From positions 493,361-557,360 of the forward strand of contig JAIXMG010000025.1 of assembly GCA_025201345.1 (NCBI GenBank): 64,000 nt of DNA, written 5' to 3'. This DNA is from Thamnidium elegans. Lineage: Eukaryota; Mucoromycota; Mucoromycetes; Mucorales; Mucoraceae. The position numbers were made by a program, and so were the translations under genes. A model generated the notes under the pieces. It searched no databases. It saw only the letters and a program-made list of their open reading frames with translations, and was not told where the DNA came from. The stretch's first letter is position 1. Each line of letters begins with the position of its first letter. Below, piece by piece: positions 9,872 to 20,078 of the stretch.

Positions 9872-12775
9872 ATGAAAGATCAACAAGCTAAACAACAACA
9901 ACAACAAGCTGCTGCCTCCGCTGCACAAGAAAACGCTCGTCAAGAGCCGCCTCAAGAGTCTGCCCCTCAACCTGCTTCTCAAGAGTCTAAAGAGTCCGCT
10001 GCTGAAGAAGACCAAGAGAAAGCTCCTGCTCCTAAAGAAGAACCTGCTCCTGAAGAATCCGAAGCCGATGAATCTGAATCCGAATCTGAAACTGAAGAGG
10101 ATGACGACGACGAAGAATTATACCGTATGATGATTGGTAAAAAAGTAAATGATTCCGGATCTGTCGTTGACAAAAAATCCGGTTCAATTATTGGCCGTTT
10201 AGTCGAAGGTAAACTCAAAAAGGTCGTCGGAAGAAAGGTCGGAGAACGAGGTGCAATTGTCAACAGTAAAGGTAAAACTTTAGGTAGAGTTGAACCTGTC
10301 AATGAAGAAGAAAGTAGTGAAGAAGAATCTGATTCCGAGGAAGAAGAAGAGTCTGGCAAAGAAGATGAGGTTTCGAAAGCCGTTAAAAGTGAAACCGAAG
10401 ATGTTGATGACGATGCTGAAAAATTAACCGACAAGACCGGTGATAATGCCGATGAAGTTATTGATAACGTTGATGATTTTGCTGAGAAGGCTGCCGATGC
10501 CGCTGAAGAAGCAACTGACGAGGCTGATGATGCTACCGATAAGTCAAGTGAGGTCAAGGATGCCGCTCTTGCAGGTGGTGCTGCCGCTGCCGGAGGCGCC
10601 GCAGGTGCACTCAGCAGTGACCTTTCTCCCGAATCCCCAACTGTCAGAAAATCCGGCAAGATTTTTGACTCTGAAGATAACTTGGTAGGTCATGTCGATA
10701 AACGTTTAGCTTCCAAATTAGCTGGTTATAAGGTAGACAACGAAGGTAACGTTTATGACGACGAAGGTGAAATTGTCGGTACTGCTGATATGATCAAGCA
10801 AGAAGAAGAATCCTCCTTTAACCCTAATGATGCTGTTGATGAAGATTCTCCTGAAGTCAAGAAATCCGGTAAAGTTATTGACATGGAAGACAATATTGTT
10901 GGTTCTGTCGATAAAGAAGCTGCTTCCAAATTAGTTGGGTTCAAAGTTGACAAGACCGGTAACGTTATTAATCATGAGGGCCACATTGTAGCGAAAGCGG
11001 AATTGTTTGAAAAAGAAGATCCTGATCAAAAAGAAAAGCCTTTTAACCCAAATGAAGCCGTCAATGAAGATTCTCCCGAGGTTAAGAAATCTGGTAAGGT
11101 GCTTGATATGGAAGATAATGTGGTCGGTTCTATCGATAAACGTATTGCTTCCAAGTTTGCTGGCTGTAAAGTAGATCCCGAAGGAAACGTTGTTGATGAA
11201 CAAGGTCATATTGTTGCAAGAGCTGAAATGATCAAGCAAGAAGAGTCTGAAGAAGAAAAAGAAGAAGAAGCTCCTTTCAACCCTAATGAAGCCGTTGATG
11301 AAGACTCTCCCGAGGTTCGAAAGTCTGGTAAGGTCTTTGACATGGACGATAACCTTGTGGGTCATGTTGACAAGAGCATCGCTTCCAAATATTCAGGCTG
11401 TAAGGTGGATTCCGAAGGAAACGTTATTAACAAAGATGGTGACACTGTCGGTAAAGCTGAAATGATCAAACCCGAATCCGAAGAAGATGCTCCTTTTAAT
11501 CCTAACGAAGATGTTGATGAAGATTCTCCCGAGGTTAGAAAGTCTGGCAAGATTTTTGATATGGACGATAATCTTGTGGGTCATGTTGATAAGCGTATTG
11601 GTGCCAAGTATGCTGGCTGTAAGGTAGATCCCGAGGGTAACGTGATTGACAAGGACGGTCATGTTGTTGCAAGAGGTGAAATGATCCAAGAAGAAGAAAA
11701 GCCTTTCAATCCTAATCAAATGGTTAATGAAGATTCTCCTGAGGTTAGAAAGTCTGGAAAAGTCTTTGATATGGATGATAATCTTGTGGGCCATGTTGAT
11801 AAGAATGTTGCTTCCAAATATGCTGGCTGTAAGGTAGATTCTGAAGGAAACATTATTAATAAGGATGGTGGCACTGTCGGTAAAGCTGAAATGATCAAAC
11901 CTGAACCCGAATCTGAATCTGAAGACGAAGACAAGCCTTATAACCCTAACTTGATGGTCGATGAGAATTCTCCTGAAGTAAGAAGGTCTGGTAAGGTGGT
12001 TGATGAAGACGATGAAATTGTTGGCACTGTCGATAAAGGTTCTGCTAATCAATGGGCCGGTTTCAAGGTAGACTCCTATGGTAACGTAATCAATCAAGAT
12101 GGTCATACTGTCGGTAAAGCTGATATGATCAAACAAATATCTGATGAAGAACGTCAACAACAAGAAGAAGATAAACAATACCGTGAAATTGCTGATTCCA
12201 TGTCTCAAGCTGTTCAACAATCTTTAGATAAAATCAAACCCATCTTGAAGGAAATTACAGATAATATTGAATCCGAAGAAGCCAAGTCAGAAAAAGACCG
12301 TGATGAAAAGAAACTAGTTGAAACTGTAAAACCCTTAATTGAACAAGGTTCTAATATTCTTGGTGAAGCAAATGGCGCTATTCGTGGTCTTGACCCCTCT
12401 GGAAAGATTGCCAAACAAGCTCAAGCAAGAACTTCTGAAAGAAAGGCTTTACCTGAAGAATACCACTTGGCTGAACTATTATCTCAACTTACAGGAGAAG
12501 TTTCTACTACTATTGATAAGGCCAAGAAGAAGGTCAAGAATATGCCTCATGCTAAGAGAGAACTTGGTCCCTTATGGAATATTCTTCAAAGTCCTTTATT
12601 ACAAATCCTGTCTGCTGTTGGGCTTTTATTGACTGGTGTGCTTGGTTTGGTTGGCAATATTTTGAATGGTCTTGGTCTTGGCTCTATCATAAATAGTTTA
12701 TTAGGTGGTCTCGGTCTTAACAAAATTCTTGAAGGCTTTGGACTTGGTGATGCTTTAAAACTAGGCAAAAAATAA
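9872..12775 (+). CDS. LEA-like protein with seven DUF3659-type repeats and a DUF6987-like C-terminus
   Basis: Single exon, 967 residues. Residues 1-85: Gln/Ala/Pro/Glu disordered, then an acidic block. About 86-145: a degenerate repeat. About 145-250: acidic, then Ala/Asp helical LEA-like segment and a GGAAAAGGAAG linker. About 252-755: seven ~70-residue repeats with the pattern SPEVRKSGKVFDMDDNLVGH, VDK, A-K-(Y)AG-KVD, GNVI, DG, VGKAEMI. About 760-967: Q/E/K-rich helices, then PHAKRELGPLWNILQ and a Gly/Leu-rich hydrophobic end (about 905-960) typical, as I recall, of fungal DUF6987 proteins often called LEA domain proteins. No signal peptide. It sits beside the tail-motif cluster; a functional link is inferred from adjacency only. 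Confidence 0.82.
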   Translation: MKDQQAKQQQQQAAASAAQENARQEPPQESAPQPASQESKESAAEEDQEKAPAPKEEPAPEESEADESESESETEEDDDDEELYRMMIGKKVNDSGSVVDKKSGSIIGRLVEGKLKKVVGRKVGERGAIVNSKGKTLGRVEPVNEEESSEEESDSEEEEESGKEDEVSKAVKSETEDVDDDAEKLTDKTGDNADEVIDNVDDFAEKAADAAEEATDEADDATDKSSEVKDAALAGGAAAAGGAAGALSSDLSPESPTVRKSGKIFDSEDNLVGHVDKRLASKLAGYKVDNEGNVYDDEGEIVGTADMIKQEEESSFNPNDAVDEDSPEVKKSGKVIDMEDNIVGSVDKEAASKLVGFKVDKTGNVINHEGHIVAKAELFEKEDPDQKEKPFNPNEAVNEDSPEVKKSGKVLDMEDNVVGSIDKRIASKFAGCKVDPEGNVVDEQGHIVARAEMIKQEESEEEKEEEAPFNPNEAVDEDSPEVRKSGKVFDMDDNLVGHVDKSIASKYSGCKVDSEGNVINKDGDTVGKAEMIKPESEEDAPFNPNEDVDEDSPEVRKSGKIFDMDDNLVGHVDKRIGAKYAGCKVDPEGNVIDKDGHVVARGEMIQEEEKPFNPNQMVNEDSPEVRKSGKVFDMDDNLVGHVDKNVASKYAGCKVDSEGNIINKDGGTVGKAEMIKPEPESESEDEDKPYNPNLMVDENSPEVRRSGKVVDEDDEIVGTVDKGSANQWAGFKVDSYGNVINQDGHTVGKADMIKQISDEERQQQEEDKQYREIADSMSQAVQQSLDKIKPILKEITDNIESEEAKSEKDRDEKKLVETVKPLIEQGSNILGEANGAIRGLDPSGKIAKQAQARTSERKALPEEYHLAELLSQLTGEVSTTIDKAKKKVKNMPHAKRELGPLWNILQSPLLQILSAVGLLLTGVLGLVGNILNGLGLGSIINSLLGGLGLNKILEGFGLGDALKLGKK

Positions 12776-13282
12776 ATAGTAATAAAAACATATAAACATG
12801 TAAATAAAATAAACTTTTTATTACGTAAATAATATCATCGGTTTTACCCTAAAAACAATTGTGTACATATCATTGCTTGCTTTTATATAACAATTTGTAT
12901 ACAAAAAGCACTAAATAAAGCTATTATTTGTAACATATCTTTCTGGTGTTTTTTGGATTTCTTTTCCACGTATGATGAATACGCGTATATAAACTTTTCT
13001 TTTTCTCACTTTTCTCAATATAGGAGCACATATATGAACCGGATGATGATGAGACAATAATTGGTCTTCTTGGCTTTTGCGCTAAATGTCATTCAGATTG
13101 ATTAATATTTTTTTTATGGTAATAGAGAAAAGCAGAGAGCTCCGCTGGCTCGTCAAAGGTACGATTTCATAAGATACCACTGTTCGGTATTCGCACGTTA
13201 TGTACTTGAAGATATTATCCTTGCGGATCCAAATACAAATAGCTGTTACCTTTTTCAATCAAAACTAAATAAAACAGAACTA

Positions 13283-13313
<31 letters not shown>

Positions 13314-14016
13314 GCGTTAAATATGAAAAATAAAATAAAAGACAACATGTAATACTAGCTGGGAGGAAAAAGATATATAACGGTGCTCCATTGTTCAGTG
13401 GTTTTATATTTAAATTAAAATTATTAATAGCGGTACGATGATCTTGTTGGTAGTAAAGCTGTTCTGGACCTTGAAGGTAATATGAAAGTAAACTTGATAT
13501 TTACATTGCTATTTTATAACTATTATATTTTATTAAAAGAGTGGTTTGGCGAGCATGCTAGAACGTATTTCCAAGTTGTACAGGGAGAATAAGGATGTTG
13601 AGGTTTCTATTGCGAGATATACGCCCCCAGAGAATATTCCAAGTACCTTCGAAAAAGCTTGCATTTTAAAAACCAAAAGGGATTATATCCCAGGATATAA
13701 AGAGTTGGAAATTCATTCCACCCTATAGTCCTTTTTTTTTTAGTTTACGATAAATAGTGGTTTAGTTTTTTTTTTTATTATTAAATATTTTCATACACCA
13801 AGCGTGTTTTTTTTTCGAGAGGTGTGTACCTATTAATTTTTTTTGGTGCGTGTAGTTAAGGTTCACCTTTTTTTTTTCTCAGCCACGTAAACTTTTTTTT
13901 TGAAACCCTGTATTCACTTATTTTATGTGTGCAACAAATAACATGCATTATTATTCTCTCCTCCTTTTTTTTCTTTTTTTTCTCTCTCTCTTTTCTTTAT
14001 TTTTTTTATAAAAAAT
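12776..14016. other. Intergenic with an unassigned possible small gene
   Basis: Two readings are possible around 13432-13730. One is an intron (donor near 13475, acceptor near 13541) joining a short frame to a 60-codon frame at 13546-13728 ending YKELEIHSTL. In another frame the same joint gives DLVGSKAVLDLE then EWFGEHARTYFQVVQGE before a stop. Neither matches a family I know. The rest is AT-rich with a T-run at about 13289-13312 and a C/T-rich tract before 14017. Confidence 0.35.
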
Positions 14017-14916
14017 ATGCCTTTATTAGGATACGTTGTTGTGTTCTTTTTATTTTGTTGTAGTTATGCGTTAAATCTGACGGCTTTATTTCTACCAAAA
14101 TGGTTTGGGGATTTTTTTTTTTTTTTTGTATTTAACCCAATTTTTCTAACCTTTTTTTTTTTTGTTTTTTGTTTTTTTTTAGGTTAACACATATTATACC
14201 CAAACCATTTTATTCTGAAACAAATTATGGGTTATTTAAACAATGTCAAAGGTAAAAACAACCGTAAAAGGGGAAGGTAAATAAAGGAGATTTGATTAAT
14301 TATATATTACAGTCTTACTGGTGATTGTCAACCTTTTCCAAGAGTTGCCAATGATGATTGTAAAGAAGGTATAAAAAAAAATGATTTAATGGAGAGTATC
14401 TTGATAAATTAACTTTGGTTTTCTGTGTAGAGGGGTTTTGTGAACTTTGGCGAGCAGCTGGAGCAGGCATGATACTTGGTGCAGTGGTAGGGACACTGAC
14501 AATTGTAGCTCTATTAGGTGTAATGTGCAGTCATAGGGAAAAGAGAGAGAGAGGATGGAAACTTGTATCAGGGTAAAAATAAATAAGATGATTTCTTTTT
14601 ATGTATGTTTTTAATCTCTTTTTGTTGTTGTTAATAGAATGCTTATACTTCACGGTAAATATAAAAAGAGGAGGGAGAAAAAATCAATAGTTTATTTACT
14701 TATGTGTTATTATTAGCTGTGCCATCGATTATTTCATTTTCTATTATTGCTTACTTGTACAACACAAGTTCGATATTCTACTCAGGTACGAAATATGATC
14801 AATCGTTCATCATGAATTCTGTGTCTTGGTGTCTTAGTACCATACTTTCTTTATCCATGTTACTTGCTTCGTTTATTGGAAACCCGGATTACCATTATTA
14901 TGAAAGATTGGATTAG
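14017..14916 (+). CDS. Four-TM claudin/SUR7-like membrane protein
   Basis: Six exons totalling 573 nt (190 residues), all joints in phase, including a 17-nt exon near 14640. TM1 is MPLLGYVVVFFLFCCSYALN; the first extracytoplasmic loop has W, then NYGLFKQCQ and a second Cys, resembling the W-GLW-C-C signature of the claudin/PMP22/SUR7 superfamily, plus two more Cys (GDCQPF, DDCKEGFC). TM2 is AGAGMILGAVVGTLTIVALL; TM3 spans AVPSIISFSIIAYLY; TM4 is LSTILSLSMLLASFIG. The tail is short (DYHYYERLD). Likely in the plasma membrane or another cell-surface compartment (inference from family). The exon-1 donor is GTTTGG, a weaker site. Confidence 0.65.
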
Positions 14917-15384
14917 TTTTTTGTTTGTATAAAAAAAAAAGTGCCTTTTTTTATTTTAAATAAATTTAAACTGAGCATTCACCGTGCATACAGGAAAAAA
15001 AAATACTTGTTTAGGCGAAAAAAATCATTTTATCGGTAGTTTCTTTTGTTGTTGTACAGATACAATTGGTTAAAAAACGGTTTTATATTATGCAAAAAAA
15101 GAAAAGAAAAAAAGATGGTCTTGTTAAATCAGATACATTTTACAGTGATACGTTTGGTACAAAACAAATACTAGCAACATGCATTGAAGAGTGAATTCCT
15201 CTTTAAACAGGTTATGTAGTACAGAATCGTGTTTTTTTCTCCCGTCATGTCACTTTTTTCCCTTTTTTTCTTTAAAACTCCATCCAATAGAGCGACTTGA
15301 GACGAATTTATTATCATACTCCCTTTATTTTTTATTTAACTTTTTTTCTTTTTCTTTTTTGAGGGGGAGGGGTGAAACAGAACC
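14917..15384. other. Intergenic upstream of the ACBP gene
   Basis: T-rich leader before the ATG at 15385. A 65-codon frame at 15191-15388 is T/F-rich, overlaps the ACBP start and is not credible as a gene. Confidence 0.4.
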
Positions 15385-16860
15385 ATGATTAATATACCAC
15401 CTCATTATTCTGATCGATATATTAGTCAACGTTATAATAAAGCTTTATATATTGTACAACATTTACCTAATTCTTCTAATGTTCAACCAACAAAAGACCA
15501 AAGATTAGAAGTAAGCAAGAGTAAAAAAAAAAAAAAACAAATGTACCGAAATTAATACCTTTATAGCTTTATTCGTTTTATAAGCAAGTATCCCAAGGAA
15601 ATATAAATACACCTAGGCCTGGTATATTTGATGTTGTTGGAAGAGCTAAATGGTACACATAAAAAAAAAAAAAAAAAGTTCCCGAATGGAAATATATAGA
15701 CTTATTTGTGTATATAGGGATGCTTGGAAAAAGTTGGAAGGTATAAAAGAGTTGGAAGCAAAGCATGCTTATGTAGAAATATTATTACAAGTAGCAATGG
15801 AGGTCAGTAGTTCGTATAAAATGTATGTATACATATATTAATTGATTTATTTATTTTGCAGGCTTATAAGAAACCTGCTGGCAGGGCTCAAGCTCATCAA
15901 ATCATTCAATCGTTTGCAGTGATGCAACCGTCAGGTGACAGTGGTGATTCATCTAGCGAAGAAGATTCAAGTGTTGGATCGACGGAAGCAGAAGAACTTG
16001 CTTATTTAAGACAAGTGGAGAGAGCGACACCTACACGTAGACAACCTGCAACAAGAGGGTGGCGTGGTGGTGGAGGTGGCGCTGGATCCAGAGCGTCTAG
16101 TAGAGCATCATCTACAGGACAGCTATCAATGCGAACCGCACCCACAGAATTTGGAAGGTTATCACAAGCTTCATCACGTAGCGCAGATATAAGACCCTTG
16201 TCCGTAGCTTCTAATATAAGAAGGAGAGTATATGATGAGAATTTTGATGAGAGTGTGAATCCTTGGGTAATGCAATCTTCCAGCATGCAATATAATAATA
16301 ATGGTCGGCCTGATAGTTCACAACAGGATATTTATCGGTCTCCTGTGAGCGCGTCGTCGTCGGTTACGGCAACACAGTATAATAATAGCGTGACAAATGA
16401 ACGATTTGTGTTGGGTGGTAGATCATCAGATCAGCATGTGCTACTAGGCCCAGCTACTAAAAGAGCGATTGAGTCGATACAGTTGGAAATTGAAGCGTTA
16501 AATGAACGCATTAATGGTTTGAGAAAAGAAATTGTGGATAGAGATGGTAAAAGAAGTTTACCAAGGAAGCCGAAATATACAGTACAAGAAGAAGGATGGA
16601 AATGGGTCATCAAGGTATAAATAAAAGAGTTTTTTTTTTTTGCATGTGAGTTAAACAAGGTTTTTAAAATGCTTCTTTTTTTTCTTTTTCTTTTTTAGGC
16701 AGCATTAAAACATGCTACGATGAATTTGATAACTACGCTATTACTGTTTCTTGTATTATATAAAAATCAAAGTCCAATTGCAAAAGCTATAACAAGGATA
16801 ATTCAAAAGTACTGGCACAAATTTAAACTTTACATTTTAATTAGTAAAATAGTAGTTTAA
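15385..16860 (+). CDS. Tail-anchored acyl-CoA-binding protein (ACBD5-like)
   Basis: Five exons (15385-15510, 15567-15652, 15718-15802, 15862-16614, 16699-16860), 1212 nt in phase, 403 residues. Residues ~5-105 are an acyl-CoA-binding domain: [60 protein letters not shown], all diagnostic ACBP blocks that bind long-chain acyl-CoA thioesters. A long Ser/Arg/Gly-rich disordered linker follows, then a coiled segment ([20 protein letters not shown]) and a C-terminal hydrophobic helix ([14 protein letters not shown]) followed by basic residues. ACBD + coil + C-terminal anchor is the layout of ACBD5, a peroxisome-ER tether in animals; the organelle here is inferred. Confidence 0.85.
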
Positions 16861-17034
16861 TAAAGACTGTTTTGATCAGTGTATATGCATGATGAAGCAT
16901 CTATGTTTATACTATCGTTATTTGTTTGTCGCATATAAACCTTCCCCTTTCTTTCTCTCTTTCTCTCTTTTTTTTTTGTTTCCTCTTTTTTTTTTCCCCT
17001 CTCTTTTTCTCTTTCATATATATATATACATAGT

Positions 17035-17502
17035 ATGGAAGAGGTTAATTTGATTAAAAGACCAACACTTTTAAGATCACCACCTAGTATTCAATTAACG
17101 GCATTTACAGCGCACGCTCACCAACAACAACAACAGATCAATGAAGAAAAAGCAATTTTATACCCAAGTCGCACACAACATAAAATGATGTTACAGAGAC
17201 AATCTTTTTTAGCAGATGATAAAAACTATTTAGATCATCCGGATAATATGAGACGACTAACAAAGGAATTAGATAGAGTCAATAGAGAATATAGATTTGT
17301 TAAACAGTTTCAAGATCCATTGGCTTTATCCATTCAGCGCGTTAGTCAGAGTTGCCCAAGTTCGTTGTATACTCCCTCTATACCTTCACTGAAAAGAAGA
17401 GCCTCTCATGATTATTTATTACATTTTAATGAAGAAAGAAGGCATTCCACTGGTTTTATTGGGCGTATCTTTGGTAAACGCCACCCACCCCTATTTTTTT
17501 AA
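17035..17502 (+). CDS. Unknown disordered protein
   Basis: Single exon, 155 residues, preceded by a long C/T-rich leader typical of other starts here. Contains a Gln run, a basic/helical middle (MRRLTKELDRVNREYRFVKQ) and Ser/Pro-rich short motifs, ending GFIGRIFGKRHPPLFF. No recognised domain, signal peptide or membrane segment. Tail-to-tail with the G-beta gene. Could be a short regulatory or coiled-coil protein; expression data would decide. Confidence 0.5.
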   Translation: MEEVNLIKRPTLLRSPPSIQLTAFTAHAHQQQQQINEEKAILYPSRTQHKMMLQRQSFLADDKNYLDHPDNMRRLTKELDRVNREYRFVKQFQDPLALSIQRVSQSCPSSLYTPSIPSLKRRASHDYLLHFNEERRHSTGFIGRIFGKRHPPLFF

Positions 17503-17726
17503 TAAAATCAAGAAAAAAAAAAAAGAGAGCGAGAAAAAAAAAAAAAAGGAAAAAAAAGATGATATATATTTTTACAAGTTATCGTTGTCATAGTGATAAG
17601 GAGTAGTTTTTTTTTTCTTTTTTATAATAAAAAAAAGAGAAAAAAAAAGGGAAAAAAAAAGAAAAAAAAAAAAGAAGGAGAGTAATAATAATAATAGTAG
17701 GTTTTTTGTTTGTTTTTGTGGTTTTT

Positions 17727-18679
17727 TTAGGCCCAGACTTTTAATGTTGAATCCCAACTTCCTGTACATAATGCCATACCATCACCAGCAATACCTAAAC
17801 AAGATACTCTATTATCATGAGCAGATAATACACCTACTCTTTCACACTTGAGTGTATCCCAAACATTACAATTATAATCATCATAACCACCAAACAAAAG
17901 TCTACCAGACGGAGAGAAGCCAATGGAAGTAATACCGCACAAGATAGATTCATGAGAATACACACTTAATTCACAATCAGCACGTAAATCAAACAATCGA
18001 CAAGTAGCATCATCAGAGCCAGTAGCAAACGAATTACCATCAGGAAAGAACTGAACTGCGTTTATATCTGATTCATGGCCTACAAAAGTCTGTACACATC
18101 GCTTTGTTCTTATATCCCAAACTTTTGCAGTCGAGTCACATGCACCTGTAACAAACACATTGGGATTTGGTCCTAACGAAAGACTCATCACATCACCCGT
18201 ATGATCTGTGAATTCTTCAGTCTTTACACCCGCATCGATATCCCACAGCATACAGGTCATATCTCCAGAGGCAGTAATGATCTGACGATCGTTTATAAAC
18301 CGACAACTACTCAAGTAGCCGTTATGAGCAGACAGCTCTCTTGCAGGACGAACTGGACCATCGCGTGTTCGCAAGTTATAAATGGAACAAATGTTGTCTA
18401 GGCCACCACAGGCTACAAAATTTCCAGAGGGTGCGTACGCACAGGTCATCACCCATGAGGATCGTAAAGGTATAGCATTTACTTTATTGGTCGAGTATGC
18501 GTCCCAAACAATCAATTTACCATCTTGTGATGCTGACACTAAGTGTCTTTTATCTGTAGCCCAATGCATAGAATAAATCTTTGCCAAGTGACCTTTTAAG
18601 GTTCTTCTTGCTTTCATTACGATACGAGGTAAGGGTTCAACATCCTTGGCCATTTCTTGTACTTTTATATTTTTATTAG

Positions 18680-18725
<46 letters not shown>

Positions 18726-18845
18726 CTTACAAGTTGAATCCGCTAAAGCTTCTTTACGCTGTTTAATACGTTCTTTTAATGCTTCTGCTTCTCTTCTAGC
18801 AGCTGCTATTCTTTCGGGTATATCACTATCATTTGTATTAGGCAT
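17727..18845 (-). CDS. Heterotrimeric G-protein beta subunit
   Basis: Two exons, 18845-18731 and 18661-17727, 1050 nt, 349 residues, the normal length of G-beta. The N-terminal coil ([20 protein letters not shown]) pairs with G-gamma; the rest is seven WD40 blades, with [63 protein letters not shown] and [12 protein letters not shown] at the end, close to animal GNB1 and fungal Ste4/Gpb homologues. It acts at the plasma membrane in GPCR signalling. The single intron (18662-18730) holds a run of over 30 T. An open frame continues upstream to 19109, but the splice-consistent, family-consistent start is 18845. Confidence 0.95.
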
Positions 18846-19628
18846 TTTTTTTTTCTCTGTTTGGTTTAAAAAAAAAGGGAAAAAGAAGAAAGAAGAAAAG
18901 AAAAAAAGATGAAAACAAACAACAGCAAAAAAAAAAAAAAAAAAAAGAGGGAGGGTAAGATAATAAAAATAACGCTTTCTTAAGGGGAAAACAGGTGTGT
19001 ACTTAGTAAACAAGAAAAAAAAATCATTTAATAAAAAAAAGGGGGGGGGGAGCGAGTTTAAGGGGCTTTGGGGGAGATAAGTGAAGGAGAGAAAAAAGTT
19101 GTCAATCATGCTCCCTCTTTTTTTTTTTTTTTTTCAAGTGAAGTACTGTGCAACCAATAATAACATTTTTCAAGTGCCGCAAAAAAACATGGCAACAACA
19201 ACAAAAAACAGGGAACTCAAAATAAAAAAAAAAAGTAAAACAATTAACTAGGTTTCCCCCTTTTTTTTATTGTGAATATATTAGCTTAGCAACAGTGAAA
19301 ATACAAGTCAAACTTTTTTTTCGTTTTCTTTTTCCCTTTTAGTTGAGTTTTTTTTTTTCTTGCTTTTAAACGTTACGAGGTACAATGCTTGCGGGCTGGC
19401 GAAGAGTACGGATCAAAACAATAAACCATACGACCAAAAAATAAATAGGATCACTACTGTATTTGGGTCCGTGGGTTCCCCTACTACCACTGAAAAAAAA
19501 AAAGACAGGCATAATGATGGGAAAATAAATTAGTTTCTTCCGTGTCTTTTTTTTTTTTTTTTTTTTTTTTTACTGCCAGCATGATCAAGTGATTCTCTAT
19601 TTGTGTCAACTATTATAATGCTTATTTC

Positions 19629-19665
<37 letters not shown>

Positions 19666-20078
19666 TCATGTGGATAAGGTTCCGGATATTTTTAGTATCT
19701 CGAGGTAAAATATGGTCGAATCTTTATTTAAGTGGTTTTTACTATATAATATGATACGAGGCATTTAACATTTTGTTTCGCAGTAAACTTGGCTTACAGT
19801 ATCGAAACAATCGTATCTAAGCAACTATTTTCGATAAAACGTTTTTCAGTAACCGACATTTTTTTTTCAGGAACCGACAGAATTCTCCTCCCATATGTAA
19901 CCTGACACTTTTTTGCAGCACTTTTTTTTTTTAAAACTCATATTTTTGAAGGTAGTAAAAAAAAAAAGCACATCTGTTTACTTTTTTCTTTTTCTTTTTC
20001 TTTTTCTTTATCTTTTTCTCCTTCTTTTTTTTCTTTTTTTTTCTTTTTTTTTTATTTTTATTCTTATTGTTCAGGACG
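18846..20078. other. Intergenic with many A/T homopolymers
   Basis: Shared upstream region of the divergent G-beta and Rrm4-like genes. Contains T-runs and A-runs of 15-30 bases (about 19547-19570, 19632-19662) and CT-rich sequence before 20079. No coding frame supported. Confidence 0.5.

Noticed and set aside
9979..12768. Several minus-strand frames inside the LEA-like gene
   Set aside because: They are repeat-driven shadows of the acidic, Gly/Val-rich coding sequence at 9872-12775.
18846..19109. N-terminal extension of G-beta to 19109
   Set aside because: The extension is Phe/Leu-rich low complexity from A/T runs; the family-consistent start [13 protein letters not shown] at 18845 gives a normal 349-residue protein.
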